Shown here piece by piece: positions 41,323 through 52,300 of a DNA stretch of 64,000 bases. Under the pieces are notes generated by a model. It searched no databases. It was not told where the DNA came from and was given only the letters and a program-made list of their open reading frames with translations. Position 1 is the first letter of the stretch. Each line of letters begins with the position of its first letter. Location of the stretch: NCBI GenBank assembly GCA_963556695.1, contig CAUWAG010000007.1:1984001-2048000 (forward strand), read 5' to 3'. The DNA is from Anthostomella pinea. Lineage: Eukaryota > Ascomycota > Sordariomycetes > Xylariales > Xylariaceae. Both the position numbers and the translations under genes were made by a program.

Positions 41323-43633
41323 GGATAGCGGGTGGGTGTAAGAGGAGGGGCTCTTAATTCACAGGTGTTTTCCGCGATACTTATCTCAGCCTCATGGTTC
41401 CTTGGGTATGTAGTACTCACTTCGCTGGTTTATTGCAAAAGCTCATCATGGTACTTGTATCCTGGGGCTGACGACGTGAAGCACTAGTGGTGGGCGACTT
41501 TGTTCAGTGGCGGCACGGGGACTACCTACTTGATGAAGAGTCCAAGCTACGCACGAGTGACCCACGAAGCAACGATTGGACGGCTTTGAGCTCAAATAGA
41601 GAGTATAGTACTATCAGTATCGCGAGACCTAATATAGGCTCCTAGCCGAGGGGCAAGTCCACTATGCTTGGCTGCTCTGTGCGGATCACAATCACGCCCA
41701 GGCGGGCTTCTTATTCCCTCCCAAATAAGTACTTTACGCGGCACATCAGAGGCTATCTAACTCTTCAGATAGACAGACCTCCCCGAGCCTAACGCGGCGG
41801 AACAGCTACCTCCCTCGATCGAATTCATGACATTCACCGTCGGCACCGGTTTGAGAACAAACCCGTCTCGTCAAACTCCAGGCTCGACATCGAGGTCGGA
41901 TAACGTCGGATAACCGCGCTTGTTGTGTATGGCTGGGTCGTCGCAGGCGTATCGGCACGCTGTTAGGTGCTCCCTGTGGAACATGCGCAGAGTGCAGTGC
42001 ACTCCAAGTAGGCCTGCACGTTGGCGAATAAGAGATGGCGACGGGCCAACATGGCATCCTCATACGTCCAACCGCGCGGCTCGCAGAGCGGCGGCAGCTG
42101 GATGTATGTTGACGCGCGCGCCGGGAATGCTGCGGCTGAACTGCGGTAGGTGGGCCAGGGAGGCTGGTGCATGAGAGGCTGGTTGCGATGTTGGGAACCA
42201 GAGGGGGTAGCAGTTGTATATATGCTAACGTGAGCCGAAAACAGCATCAATGACGTTCCCTTGCCGGTTTTCCGGGTGGTAAATTAGTCGGCAGGACAAA
42301 CTTGAGCTTGCTCGTTTTCCGGCAGTACTCAGGAGCCCAGGCTTTAAAATGAACCTCACTACTGTTCTTTTTTAACAATTCAGCACGCTTTCTAGAGGTC
42401 TGCTGTTCAAATGGCATCTGCGAAATTTTTGATTTTTTTTGAAATGGGTATTTTTTGAAATTGATCTTTTACACCATACCTACGGTTGAAAAGATCGCTG
42501 ACTCACATGGCGTCGACCTGCTGCGTCTTGTCTGTGGGTGAGTTCTGCAACGATGCATAGGTGGTCGACCCAGGGGTAGGTGGCGCTGCCCCAGATCCGT
42601 GCACATGCGGATTGGGTCGCGGATAGTGCTGGCTGGCTGGCTGGCTCGCGACGTCGATGGTGGATTTGGAGTGGGAAGAAGTCGCGGTGGCGGTCTTGCT
42701 GGTTCGTTGCTCGCTCGTCCATGGCAGCTCTGGATGCTATGTAGCTGATGGCTACGTAAACGAGGCGTCCTTCCACCACGTCGATGAGCCGGACGATGGG
42801 CGGCTTCTCGAATGCGGTGGATGGGTTGCAATGCTCGTTCGAGGCGATGCACACGCCTGATTGCTTCTATCGTGCGGTCTATGCGCCGGAGCATCGAGCC
42901 CACTACAGAGATAGGAGGGTCTGTTGAGAGAGTCAGGGACCCCTTTTCCTGCCCATTGGGGGACTCGCGTACGAGAACAAGGTGTCCGACGTTGTCTACT
43001 CCTTCGCCATGCTGGTCATGCTCCATTGCACCTCTCGCTGCTGCCACGTGAGAGAGAGGAACAGCTGGGGCAAACCAGAGTGAGAGCGGCTAATTTTTTC
43101 CTCCGCGAGGGACGGCTGGAGGAACTGGTTGAAGACCTCACAGAGGGGACAGGATGCAGGGCTCTGCGGTGCCGAGATCGGTCTGTAGCATACTAACTGC
43201 TTGGTCCCGACGCAGAATGAGAGGTGGCTCTTACCGCAGGTGGCGGCAGTGGGAACACAATCCTTCATCGGCTGGGCGGCCTGCGGTCCTGGCAGGATTG
43301 GCAGGCATTATGGAAGAGATGGGTGGCGCTCCAGCTCTTGTGTGGGGAGCTGTCTGTTATTCAGTCAGAGCCGTGTCGACAGGTGGGTTGGACGCCGACT
43401 ATGACCTGGCAGTAGTTGCAGTCCGGGGAGGGGTTATTGCAGTTCTGCATCGCATCTCTGATGGAAATGGCACGAAGTCGTGTTTGTGAGGTCAGACTGG
43501 TGAGACAATACAACCCCTATCTGTGATCTTAAAAAGGGGTAAACTTCCGCTTAGTCAGAAGAGACCTTGCCGTTATTAGGCTGGGGGAGTACCTCTTACT
43601 TGCGTGTAGAAATCAATACCCCTACTTGGCAAT
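41323..43633. other. Intergenic, no supportable gene
   Basis: Several frames of 60-190 codons occur on both strands around 42470-43490, but they overlap one another and lack family resemblance. None can be chosen with confidence. Confidence 0.35.
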
Positions 43634-43651
43634 TCTTCATGGCTTCATTGG
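43634..43651 (+). repeat. Left 18-bp target-site duplication of the LINE-tail insertion
   Basis: TCTTCATGGCTTCATTGG is repeated exactly at 43785-43802. Confidence 0.92.
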
Positions 43652-43784
43652 GCCCGTGAGCGGGACTGACTGTACTTATTATCTTGAGACCTCCACAACC
43701 CTGCGATACAGAGGCTCTGGGAGGCGTGGTTTGCACTACTGAGGAGCTACCCCCCACGTTAAATACAATCAATCAATCAATCAA
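43652..43784 (+). mobile_element. 133-bp 5'-truncated LINE 3'-end insertion with 18-bp target duplication
   Basis: The insertion is bounded by TCTTCATGGCTTCATTGG at 43634-43651 and 43785-43802 (18 of 18 identical). The insert begins GCCCGTGAGCGGG and matches the last ~120 bp of LINE copies 1 and 2. Its tail is (AATC)5 rather than the (CAAA)n of the other copies. It is a dead-on-arrival product of target-primed reverse transcription. Confidence 0.92.
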
Positions 43785-43802
43785 TCTTCATGGCTTCATT
43801 GG
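43785..43802 (+). repeat. Right 18-bp target-site duplication of the LINE-tail insertion
   Basis: It is an exact copy of 43634-43651, directly after the AATC tail. Confidence 0.92.
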
Positions 43803-44071
43803 AAACATGTCCGGTATCGTGTCATGAACTACGCATCCTGCCCTCTCACGGAACAAGTGGCTCCTATGAGGAAATTTAAGATGGAAGCTTTGGGATGGAG
43901 TTGGAATATCTGAACTCGGATCGTGATCTACCGATAACTCCAATGACGTAGTGCGAGGATGCCCCACCAATGTCGTATACCATCTTTACATCCACAGAAT
44001 TATCCCACTCTTCGACCGCAAGAAATTCAGCAGCCTGTACTCAAACTATCAAAAAAACCATATCCCAGTGA

Positions 44072-45526
44072 ATGTCTAGTAGACTCTCGCTCCTCCCACC
44101 TCGTCTTTTCAGCCGCCCAATAGCTCGCGCAATGTCCACCACAGCCCCTCCAAAAGACATCACCATCGTCGGCGGCGGCATCATCGGGTGCAGCACCGCC
44201 TACTACCTGACGCGGCACCCGGTCTACTCGCCAACGACACACCGCATCACCCTCCTCGAAGCCTCGTCCAACAGTGCCGGCGGCCGCACCGCAGACAGCA
44301 TCCAGGACCCCGCCACGCTGGCCGACCCCACCACGGCTTCGAAGAAGAACCTCGCACACGACGGCATCGCGGGCGGCGCGAGCGGCAAGGCGGGCGGCCT
44401 GCTCGCATTGTGGGCATTCCCGCAGAACATCGTGCCGCTGAGCTTCAAGCTGCATGACGAGCTGGCGAAGGAGCATGGCGGCGATAAGAGGTGGGGATAC
44501 AGACGGTGCTGGGCGAGCCAGGTCGACTGCAAGGCGCGGCTGCCGCCCGGGTTCGGCGGCAAGAGCGGCGATGGAGCGGCGGACCCTGTGAGTGCGATGG
44601 GGGATGGCGCATCCAAGGGACTGCACAAGGACCACAAGAAAGACTCCAAGGCATTGAAGCGACTCGGGGCGCCGGACGATCTGGACTGGTTGGATACCAA
44701 GGAGTCGCTGGGCGGGTACGAGAACATGGGCACGCCCGACAACACGGCACAGGTACACCCGGAGCTCTTCACGCGGAGCATGGCGCAGCTTGCCGAGGAG
44801 AAGGGAGTCAAGATCGTGACCGGCGCAAGGGTCACAGCCATCAACAAGAGCGCAGATGGGAAGAGCGTCGAAAGCGTGACCTACGAGAAGGACGGCCAGG
44901 AAGCGACACACCAACCCACGACAGACTGTATCGTAGCAGCCGGGCCCTGGACCCGCCGGCTCCTCCCCGAAGTGCCCGTCACGGCGGCGCGCGCACACAG
45001 CGTCGTGATCCAGACCCCCAAACCGGTCTCGGCCTACGCGCTATTCACGGCCATCGCGCTGCCGACCGGCTTCCCGACGCCCACACCGCAGAAGGCCCGC
45101 GGGACGGCCGCGGCGCAGACGCCGCTCAAGAAGCAGCAGGTCGTCGAGCCCGAGATCTACGCGCGGCCCGACGGGACGGCGTACGCGTGCGGACCGACCG
45201 ACAACGTAGTGGAGCTGCCGGCGACGACAGCCGACGTCGAGGTCGACGTCGCGCGCTGCGACGACATCGTGTATCAGGTGGGCGGCATCAGCGACGAGCT
45301 CGGCCGCGACGGGAAGGTGCTCGCGCGCCAGGCGTGCTACCTGCCGCAGGGCGGGCCGTTCATCGGCGAGGTGGGCGGCACGAGGGGTTTGGTTGTCGCG
45401 GCGGGGCACACGTGCTGGGGCATCCAGAACGCGCCGGGCACGGGGAAGCTGGTTAGTGAGATTGTGCTGGAGGGGATGGCGAGAAGTGCGAAGTTGGGGG
45501 GCTGTGACCCGGCGCGGGTGTTGTGA
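44072..45526 (+). CDS. FAD-dependent oxidoreductase, TDA3-like (DAO superfamily)
   Basis: The intronless 484-residue protein begins MSSRLSLLPPRLFSRPIARA, an Arg/Ser/Leu-rich, acid-free stretch that could be a mitochondrial presequence; an internal Met21 (MSTTAPP) could give a shorter form. ITIVGGGIIGCSTAYYL (27-43) is the FAD-binding GxGxxG helix. GIAGGASGKAGGLLALW follows and is characteristic of the fungal TDA3 group. The C-terminus has PQGGPFIGEVGG and AGHTCWGIQNAPGTGKLVSE, the family's FAD/substrate end. Yeast TDA3 is a flavoprotein of poorly defined role linked to topoisomerase I damage sensitivity and endosomal trafficking; the reaction is unknown. The coding region is markedly more G+C-rich than its flanks, which is why several long antisense and out-of-frame ORFs overlap it. 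Confidence 0.85.
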   Translation: MSSRLSLLPPRLFSRPIARAMSTTAPPKDITIVGGGIIGCSTAYYLTRHPVYSPTTHRITLLEASSNSAGGRTADSIQDPATLADPTTASKKNLAHDGIAGGASGKAGGLLALWAFPQNIVPLSFKLHDELAKEHGGDKRWGYRRCWASQVDCKARLPPGFGGKSGDGAADPVSAMGDGASKGLHKDHKKDSKALKRLGAPDDLDWLDTKESLGGYENMGTPDNTAQVHPELFTRSMAQLAEEKGVKIVTGARVTAINKSADGKSVESVTYEKDGQEATHQPTTDCIVAAGPWTRRLLPEVPVTAARAHSVVIQTPKPVSAYALFTAIALPTGFPTPTPQKARGTAAAQTPLKKQQVVEPEIYARPDGTAYACGPTDNVVELPATTADVEVDVARCDDIVYQVGGISDELGRDGKVLARQACYLPQGGPFIGEVGGTRGLVVAAGHTCWGIQNAPGTGKLVSEIVLEGMARSAKLGGCDPARVL

Positions 45527-47627
45527 TTTGTGGGAGGGATGGGGGAGAGGGGAGAGGAGAGTGATGGTTTGGATGTGGTTATGATGGATGTATGAGAAAT
45601 GATCGCGGATGTATGTGAATAGATAGATAGGGGGCTTGGATGCGGGACGTATTGCCGTGGCGGTGTCTGCCATTAGCCTTGTAGATGTAGATCCCGCGCC
45701 AACGGTATATATAGAACGAGAAATAGCTTTCACATATCCCTTTGAGCGTTCCATAGCACCAAGTTGTACTGTACATGCCAGATCACCACTTGCATTATCA
45801 ACTGAACTCTACCCACTGTAATAAACCAATCGTCTTGTTTAGAGCAGACATAGACCGGGCTTTGATTGATGAGAGAAGTGGCCGCAGTGTACTGAATGCC
45901 GTCACATTTGCTTCTTTACGTACTTTGCCTACTTGTCAGTGAGCTGGTGCTATCGAACAGTCAAGGGGATATGGTCCTGGACTCCTGACTTGCTAGTCAA
46001 ATTGGGCTGATACTGACGTGGCAGGAAAAGGGGCCTCACAACCGGACCCGGAGGTTCGGAACTGTGCAATGTTCTATCGACTTCCGATCATCCAGCAACG
46101 TTAAACTAGGTACAGGAGAGTCAAATACTAAAAGTTAACTGCGAGATGTTCTGCAAAGTAATGAGTCAATGCCCACCAAATGTGTCTGATAAAACCCTAA
46201 GGTCACATCACACTTGCCTATACATTGACATTAATACCTAGTTACCGAAGTATATATATGTAGCTGTATATGTCTAGTAGTCAACCAACCGGATCAAGCT
46301 TCCAAAGAGAGAGAGTACCGCTCACCCACGCTGGCCATGACCGCATCTCCATCAGCATCTACCCAAACGCCCCAACCCCCAAGACTAATAATAGGCAGGC
46401 GGTGGCGCGGGAAGTCTGGCGCTGGGGAATTTGGCCTGACAAGGGCCCGCTGATTGAAGCGTTAGGTTAAGAGGAGTTCCTTGAAAAGGGGTAGACTTCG
46501 TGAAGCTCACCTCTTTCTCTTTACTCCATCGTGGACTTATGGACTGGCGGGTCGGGAGCATGTGGAAAGGAGCATGTGGAAATGGGAATCAATCACATGA
46601 TGGCAGTCTGATACAGATCATCTTTAAAGCGCACGTCGTGTCCGAGAAGACGGGAACGAACTGGTTGGATCTACCTTGAGGTCTCCTCGTCGTGGCGGAT
46701 CCTGCCTGGATCTCTTACATGACTAATATACCAGCGGATCGTTGTTGCCGAATTACCCGCCTAGACTAATAACGTGGGCCGCGACGAGCGTCACCAGTGG
46801 GTGCACAGTTACGTATACCTAGCCCTAAATACTGATCATGCGAATGGGGCGAAATCCTGCAGGCTTGATCCAAAAGGGGAGACCGGGGAGACCGGGTTGT
46901 TCCGTCCTTAGCAGTCTTTAGCGGGCCAGGATGCCTTGCAATATACTATAAAGGTCTGTAGGATCGACTTGCTAGAAATCCTGCGGCCCGGCGGTTGGGT
47001 TGGCATGGTCCACCGGATCCGGGTATGAGTGTCCAACATAGTAACGCGCTCCATGACTTACCCCCATTTATATATATATATATATACCCAGCATATGTCT
47101 CTGGTCCCATAGTTAATAACTGAATGACTTGTGGACGTAGAACAACATAACTCGACATACATGTGTGTTTATGAATTTGTGTCATCGGTGACGCCACCTA
47201 CTAGCATCCTCAAGGTCTGTACATGTTGCAGTAGTATAGCTACGCTGGTGTGTACATACATAACTAACCAGGCTAGTGGGGGACGTTAACTTTTACCACC
47301 CTGGGCACCTGCAGTCGGGTGAAATATGTTCGGTGTGTTCGAAGGATGAAAACTCATTCTAGTTGCTGAAATTAGAATCGCGAGAACATCCACCGTCATC
47401 TCCCACCTTTGGCTCGAATAGGCCTCTCCTCTTATAAGATGCCGGGCTCCTCGCGTGCAAGATAGTTCACAGAGGATATATGTACAGAAACCAGCAGCTC
47501 TACAACACCTACTCGACCAGTCATTAAATTGATCCTCTCATTCCTGTCCACTATCTGCACTACTTTACTCCGAGCTCAGAAAATCAACCTAGCCACCACT
47601 GCAGTCTTCGACAGCATACCCCATACC
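45527..47627. other. Intergenic, no supportable gene; short TA repeat
   Basis: A (TA)n tract lies at about 47070-47086. A TATA-like CTTATAAG at about 47431 lies ~195 bases upstream of the next ATG and may belong to that gene's promoter. Confidence 0.4.
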
Positions 47628-48430
47628 ATGCATCTCCTACAATGCATCAGTCTCGGCCTGCTCCTGGTGGAAAGCAGCGTGCAGTTGAGCGTGCGGCGGG
47701 GCATCGAGCCAGAACAGAACGGGTACGTCGCCATCATCGCCACGGCCACCTCCCAGAGACTAGTACCCCAAAGCTGACGAATACAATCAGTCACATTTCC
47801 AAGAGAGCTTGGGATGATGTAAATAAATGCATGGAGGAGCAGTGCTTGAACGGCGTGGCATTCATTCTAATACGCGACACACTCATGACAACACCCGGGG
47901 GGAAGAAAGAGCTCGGTGAGAAGAACGCGCAATGCAAAAAATGGTGCCAGAAGAATTGGAATACGATCGGAAGCGACGACCAAAAGTGGGCGGATATCTT
48001 GCTAAATGAAATGAAGGAGCCGGACACAGCGCAGTCAGGCGCTCCGGTGACAAGCGCTTACACGCCGTCGTCAGCCGCTTCGGGACCAGGCGGGCGGTAT
48101 TGTAACGTGAGATATTCAAAGGCGTACACGAAGGCCAACATAAAATTTTCGAAGACGTACACGAAGGCCGACGTAAAGTGGTCAACGTGGGCGTCTCGGT
48201 ACAATGAGGCCACGACACACTGCGAAGAATCCAGCTCAGAAGAGTCCGACAACGAGGAGGCCCAGGAACAGGCCCAACAGGCGCAGGAGGCGGCTCAGAA
48301 GAAGGGAAAAAAGAAGGGAAAGAAGACAGGAAAGGGAGATAATAAGAAAGACTGGCAAATGGTTATGAGGGGTGATGGAACGATAGGTTGGAAAAACAAA
48401 ATGACAGGTGTGATTCAGTGGTCTGGATGA
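47628..48430 (+). CDS. Secreted lysine-rich protein, candidate effector
   Basis: Two exons, 47628-47722 and 47791-48430 (68-base intron GTACGT...AATCAG), give 244 residues. The N-terminus MHLLQCISLGLLLVESSVQL is a signal-peptide-like hydrophobic stretch. HISKR at about 33-37 ends in a dibasic Kex2-type site before the mature chain AWDDVNKCMEEQC. Cysteines occur as CMEEQC and CKKWC pairs plus two single ones. A short internal repeat, YSKAYTKANIKF / FSKTYTKADVKW, follows. An acidic patch (EESSSEESDNEEAQEQAQQ), a KKGKKKGKKTGKG tract and a C-terminal WQMVMRGDGTIGWKNKMTG module follow; the last spaces its aromatic residues somewhat like a WW fold, but the family proline is absent. No known family was recognised. 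Secretion and proximity to a LINE insertion fit an effector, which is inference. Confidence 0.65.
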
Positions 48431-48665
48431 AACTCAGGTCAAATAGCAGGAGGAAAAGCCGGAGCGTTGGTGAGCATGTTTACTGCGGTGGTTGGAAGGC
48501 GTAAGGGCGAAATTAGATATCTCATTTTCCATGTACTGAAGGCAAGTACTAGATGTCAACATGATCAAGCTGGCCGGGTATCCTTTCCACTTGCCCATGG
48601 CCCTTAGAGGTCAACATACGTGACCACATCCTGGTTTGACCTAATTCTGCCCCGCGAATAGTCTG

Positions 48666-48683
48666 AACATAAGAAATCTACTG
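48666..48683 (+). repeat. Left 18-bp target-site duplication of LINE copy 2
   Basis: AACATAAGAAATCTACTG is repeated exactly at 51710-51727. Confidence 0.92.
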
Positions 48684-51600
48684 GGCAAGAAGCCCCGTCA
48701 ATCTAGGCCCACTGCTTGGTGGAATGATGACTGCAAAGCAGCTGTTCAGACATACAGGGCCCTTTCTAAACAGACTACAAGCCAAGAAGGGCGGAATTCA
48801 GCCCGATGAGAATTTCGCTACGTGATTCAGAAAACTAGGAGAGAATACTGGCAGACTCTAATCAATTCAGCGACTGAGCCAAAGGACCTATACAGAATTG
48901 TCTCCTGGCATAAGCTATCAGCAGGATTGCGTTCCCCCCCAATCATCATAGGAGACCAAATATTCGAGTCATAAGAGAACAAGGCAAATGCATTACGCTC
49001 AGCCATGCTTGAACGAAGTACCTCAGACAACGATATCATCGGCCCCTGGTCCGCTCAGATCATACAACCCAAGCCACACATCCCCCTTGAATACCAGGTC
49101 AGACTGGAAGAGGCTGAAGGATATACTATAGGGACCAAGAGCAACTCCCCAGGAATAGACACCCTCACAGTACGGATTCTGAAAGCTTGCTGGCTAGTCA
49201 TTAGGGAACATATCAGAGTCCTTTTCTAGACCTGCCTACAGATTAGACACCGCCCTAAACCATTCAAAGTAGCTGAGGTAGTGATGATCCCAAAACCAGG
49301 AAAGAAAGACTACTCCAATCCCAGGGCCTACAGACCAATATCACTATTGTCATGTCTTGACAAAGGCCTAGAACGACTCATCGCAAAAACAATTACCTGG
49401 TTTGTTGTCAAACTTGGAATTCTAGCTCCACAACATTTTGGAGCTCTACCAAAGCGCTCTGCCACTGACCTGATAGCTGCACTCATACACGGTATTGAAC
49501 AGGCCCTCGACCAAGGCCTCATTGCAACAGTAGTCATGTCAGATGTGAAAGGGGCCTTTGATGCTCCCTAATGGGACGGCTGGTGGTTCGCATGAGAGAA
49601 CAGGGCTGGCCGGGCTTTCTCATAAGATAGGTCCAGTCATTCATGTCCGAGCGGTCTGCAAGGGTTCGGTTTGAAGGTATTGTGACCAATATTAAAGCTT
49701 TCACTTGTGGGCTACCACAAGGCTCACCAGCCTCTCCAATCCTTTACATGCTATATACAGAACCAATCTGTGCCCGACTTGGTATGAAAAAGAGACGCTT
49801 TAGATATACAGACGACCTAGCAACTCTTTGCATTAAAAAGAACCTTAAAGAAACAGCTACAGAGGCTTCTGAAAATCTTTATTTGCTCAATCAATAGGGA
49901 CATAACAACGCTATTGAATTTGACCCTAATAAAACTGAGATCATGCACTTCTTAAGGAAAAAGAACTCAGACAACCCTCCAGTCCGCCACAGGACAATGA
50001 ACAAAATAGCAAAGGACTTCATGCGATGGCTGGGTGTCTTCCTTAATAGAAAACTAAACTTCAAAGATCACGTTTCCTACTGGACCAAGAAAGCTAATAG
50101 GGTAGCAAATCACCTTTAAGGACTATGCAACACAGTTAAAGGACTTCCAGTAAAGTCAACCAAGAGGGCTGTGAAAGCTTGTATTATTCATATTCTTACA
50201 CACGGCCTGGAGGCCTGGTACCCAGGAATCAAGAAAGTTGGGAGCTTAGGTGGGACATCAGCATGTCGCATTAAGGGGCTTCTTGGAACAATAGATGCCG
50301 TACTACAAACAGCGATCAGGGCTATCTTGCCAGTCTAGAAAATACACCCTGGATATATCCTACACTTTGAATCGCAGATTCCCCCAGCAGGAGTTCTTGC
50401 AGAGTCAATAAGACGACGTCACGGCCTCTGACTAGGACGAATAGACCAGAGACACCCTCTTGTTGGCAGGCTCCAAATACAAGCTCGCAAGAATCCAACA
50501 AGACTAAAAAAGAGCTTCCAGCTAGTCCCTGATTTCCAGAGACCAATACTTACCAGGCCATTATGAAAGAAGCCCCCAATCCGTAAAGACAAAGACAAAG
50601 AAATAGAGCTCTTTAAGCAATGGCTACAGGAAAGAAATGCGAACACTGACCTTGTCATCTATTCAGATGGATCACAGTTAGACGACCAAGGCACAACCCG
50701 CACTGAATGGGGTTATATTATCAGGAAAGGCGGCACTACACAAGAAATATACCAGGGAAAGGGCAGACTTCTCCAAGCAGAAATAGTAGATGCTGAAGTC
50801 CATAATACTCTCCAAGGTCTTGTAACAGCCAAGGCAATTAGATACAGAAAACAGCTATATGTCTGCCTGGACAACACGTCAGTGGTAGATAGGCTCAATG
50901 GGACTCCACCTGAGACATCACAGAACATTTTTCTACGATTTCAAGAACTTGCCATAGCACACACTCCTGGAGTGACCGTCAAGTGGATTCCTGGACACAG
51001 AGATATTGATAGCAACAAAGCTGCCGACACACTAGCAAAAGAAGGTGCCATGCTAGAAATAGACACAACAAACCTTCCTACAATCTCTTGGGTCAAGAGA
51101 GATCTCAAAAAAAAGGGCAAGAAAGAGTTCAACTAATGATAGAAAGACCAATCAGAACCTAGATATCAAGAAGTATACTCACATATAGTAACTAAAAAAG
51201 ACCTTATATCTTTTAAGAGGAGTACTTTACACAGACTTCTAGCGGCCAGATCTGGACATGGCGACTTTGCCAGATACCATGAACACTTTGGGCATACAGA
51301 CTCGAATGATCACTGCAACTGTGGTGAGAAGAAAACACCACAACACATTTTCTTTTGTAAGAGGCTGGGGAAAAACCGGCTACTGTCTAGGTACTTGCCT
51401 AAGACAGTTTGTTTACAATACTTAGGGGAGAGGAGCACAGAATGGGCAAAATTCGTGGAGAAGAGCAAGTTCTTTTCAACAATCTGTCCCCGATAGATAG
51501 CTTTTCTTGAAGGACCAGATGGATGACCCCAAGGTCATACCGCCGCAACAACAGGGATGGGCCCGTGAGCGGGACTGACTGTACTTATTATCTTGAGACC

Positions 51601-51709
51601 TCCACAACCCTGTGATGCAGAGGCTCTGGGAGGCGTGGTTTGCACTACTGAGGAGCTACCCCCCACGTTAAATACAAAACAAACAAACAAACAAACAAAC
51701 AAACAAACA
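48684..51709 (+). mobile_element. LINE copy 2, 5'-truncated inside ORF2, with 18-bp target duplication
   Basis: The body is collinear with copy 1 from 4449 to the tail. It begins GGCAAGAAGCCCCGTC just after AACATAAGAAATCTACTG (48666-48683), and the same 18 bases recur at 51710-51727 after a long CAAA tail, so both ends are fixed. It retains the end of the endonuclease-RT linker, RT, RNase H, the Cys/His knuckle and the 3' UTR, and lacks ORF1 and the endonuclease core. It carries more stops than copy 1, a 1-base deletion near 49564, and the RT active site reads YTDD instead of YADD. Most differences from copy 1 are C-to-T or G-to-A in CpA/TpG contexts. It cannot be autonomous. Confidence 0.9.
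49281..51136 (+). pseudogene. LINE copy 2 ORF2 remnant (RT and RNase H)
   Basis: RT pieces are recognisable from MIPKPGKKDYSNP (49287) through GLPQGSPASP and the altered YTDD (49808). RNase H runs from YSDGSQLDD (50660) to AADTLAKEG (51021). The frame is broken by many stops, for example the Trp codon TGG of copy 1 turned to TAG near 49895 and 50337, and by the deletion near 49564. Confidence 0.8.
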
Positions 51710-51727
51710 AACATAAGAAATCTACTG
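51710..51727 (+). repeat. Right 18-bp target-site duplication of LINE copy 2
   Basis: It is an exact copy of 48666-48683. The first bases overlap the CAAA tail in register. Confidence 0.92.
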
Positions 51728-51982
51728 ATTCTTGAACGCCGAGTTGATGATATTGGATGAACCCAAACCTTTTAGATTTATTAATTATAAGTTTATAAAT
51801 CTATGTCTATTTTAAATTAGTAATTTTACACAGCAAGAGTTGTTACAGTCAAGGATCAGTCCGGTAGTGAAGAGCTTCACTAGGGGGCTAGCGATAAGTC
51901 CACGTCAATTGGTCTCTGGTCAAACCCTTTCAGAACACTCAACTCGGCACCCCACGCTCTTCTCAGTTACGAGGAATGTAAT

Positions 51983-52300
51983 ATGAACCGTTATGAACTA
52001 AAAAATGATATCCTGGCGATGCTTTGTAGCGCAGCCGCAGATGCAGCTGCTCGTGGAACACTCGTCTTTGTGCAGAACAAAGCCTTTCAGCACAATCGGG
52101 CTACTGAACAATCCCATTGTCCAGACTCTTTTGTCTCTTGCGTCTTCGAGACACCCATAGGTACGTACCTATTTCCGTCTGATTCCTGTTGACTTTCCGA
52201 AAGCAAGCTTCTCCCAAGTATTGTACCTCAGGAGGCCTTACCACCATCACCGGGAAGACTCTTCAAGATCGCAAGTATGGCAGACGCGTGTCAGTCTAGT
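51983..52300 (+). other. Possible small two-exon gene, low support
   Basis: An ATG at 51983 opens 59 codons ending at a GTACGT donor (52161). Joining to the CTCAG acceptor at 52232 keeps the frame for 22 more codons (GGLTTITGKTLQDRKYGRR) to a TAG at 52298-52300. It would overlap the start of the next gene by 24 bases in another frame. No family was recognised, and it may instead be upstream leader of the amidoligase-like gene. Confidence 0.2.

Noticed and set aside
44027..45754. Overlapping ORFs of 207-323 codons on both strands over the TDA3-like gene
   Set aside because: The GC-rich coding region suppresses stops in other frames. Only the 44072-45526 frame has the FAD motif and family C-terminus.
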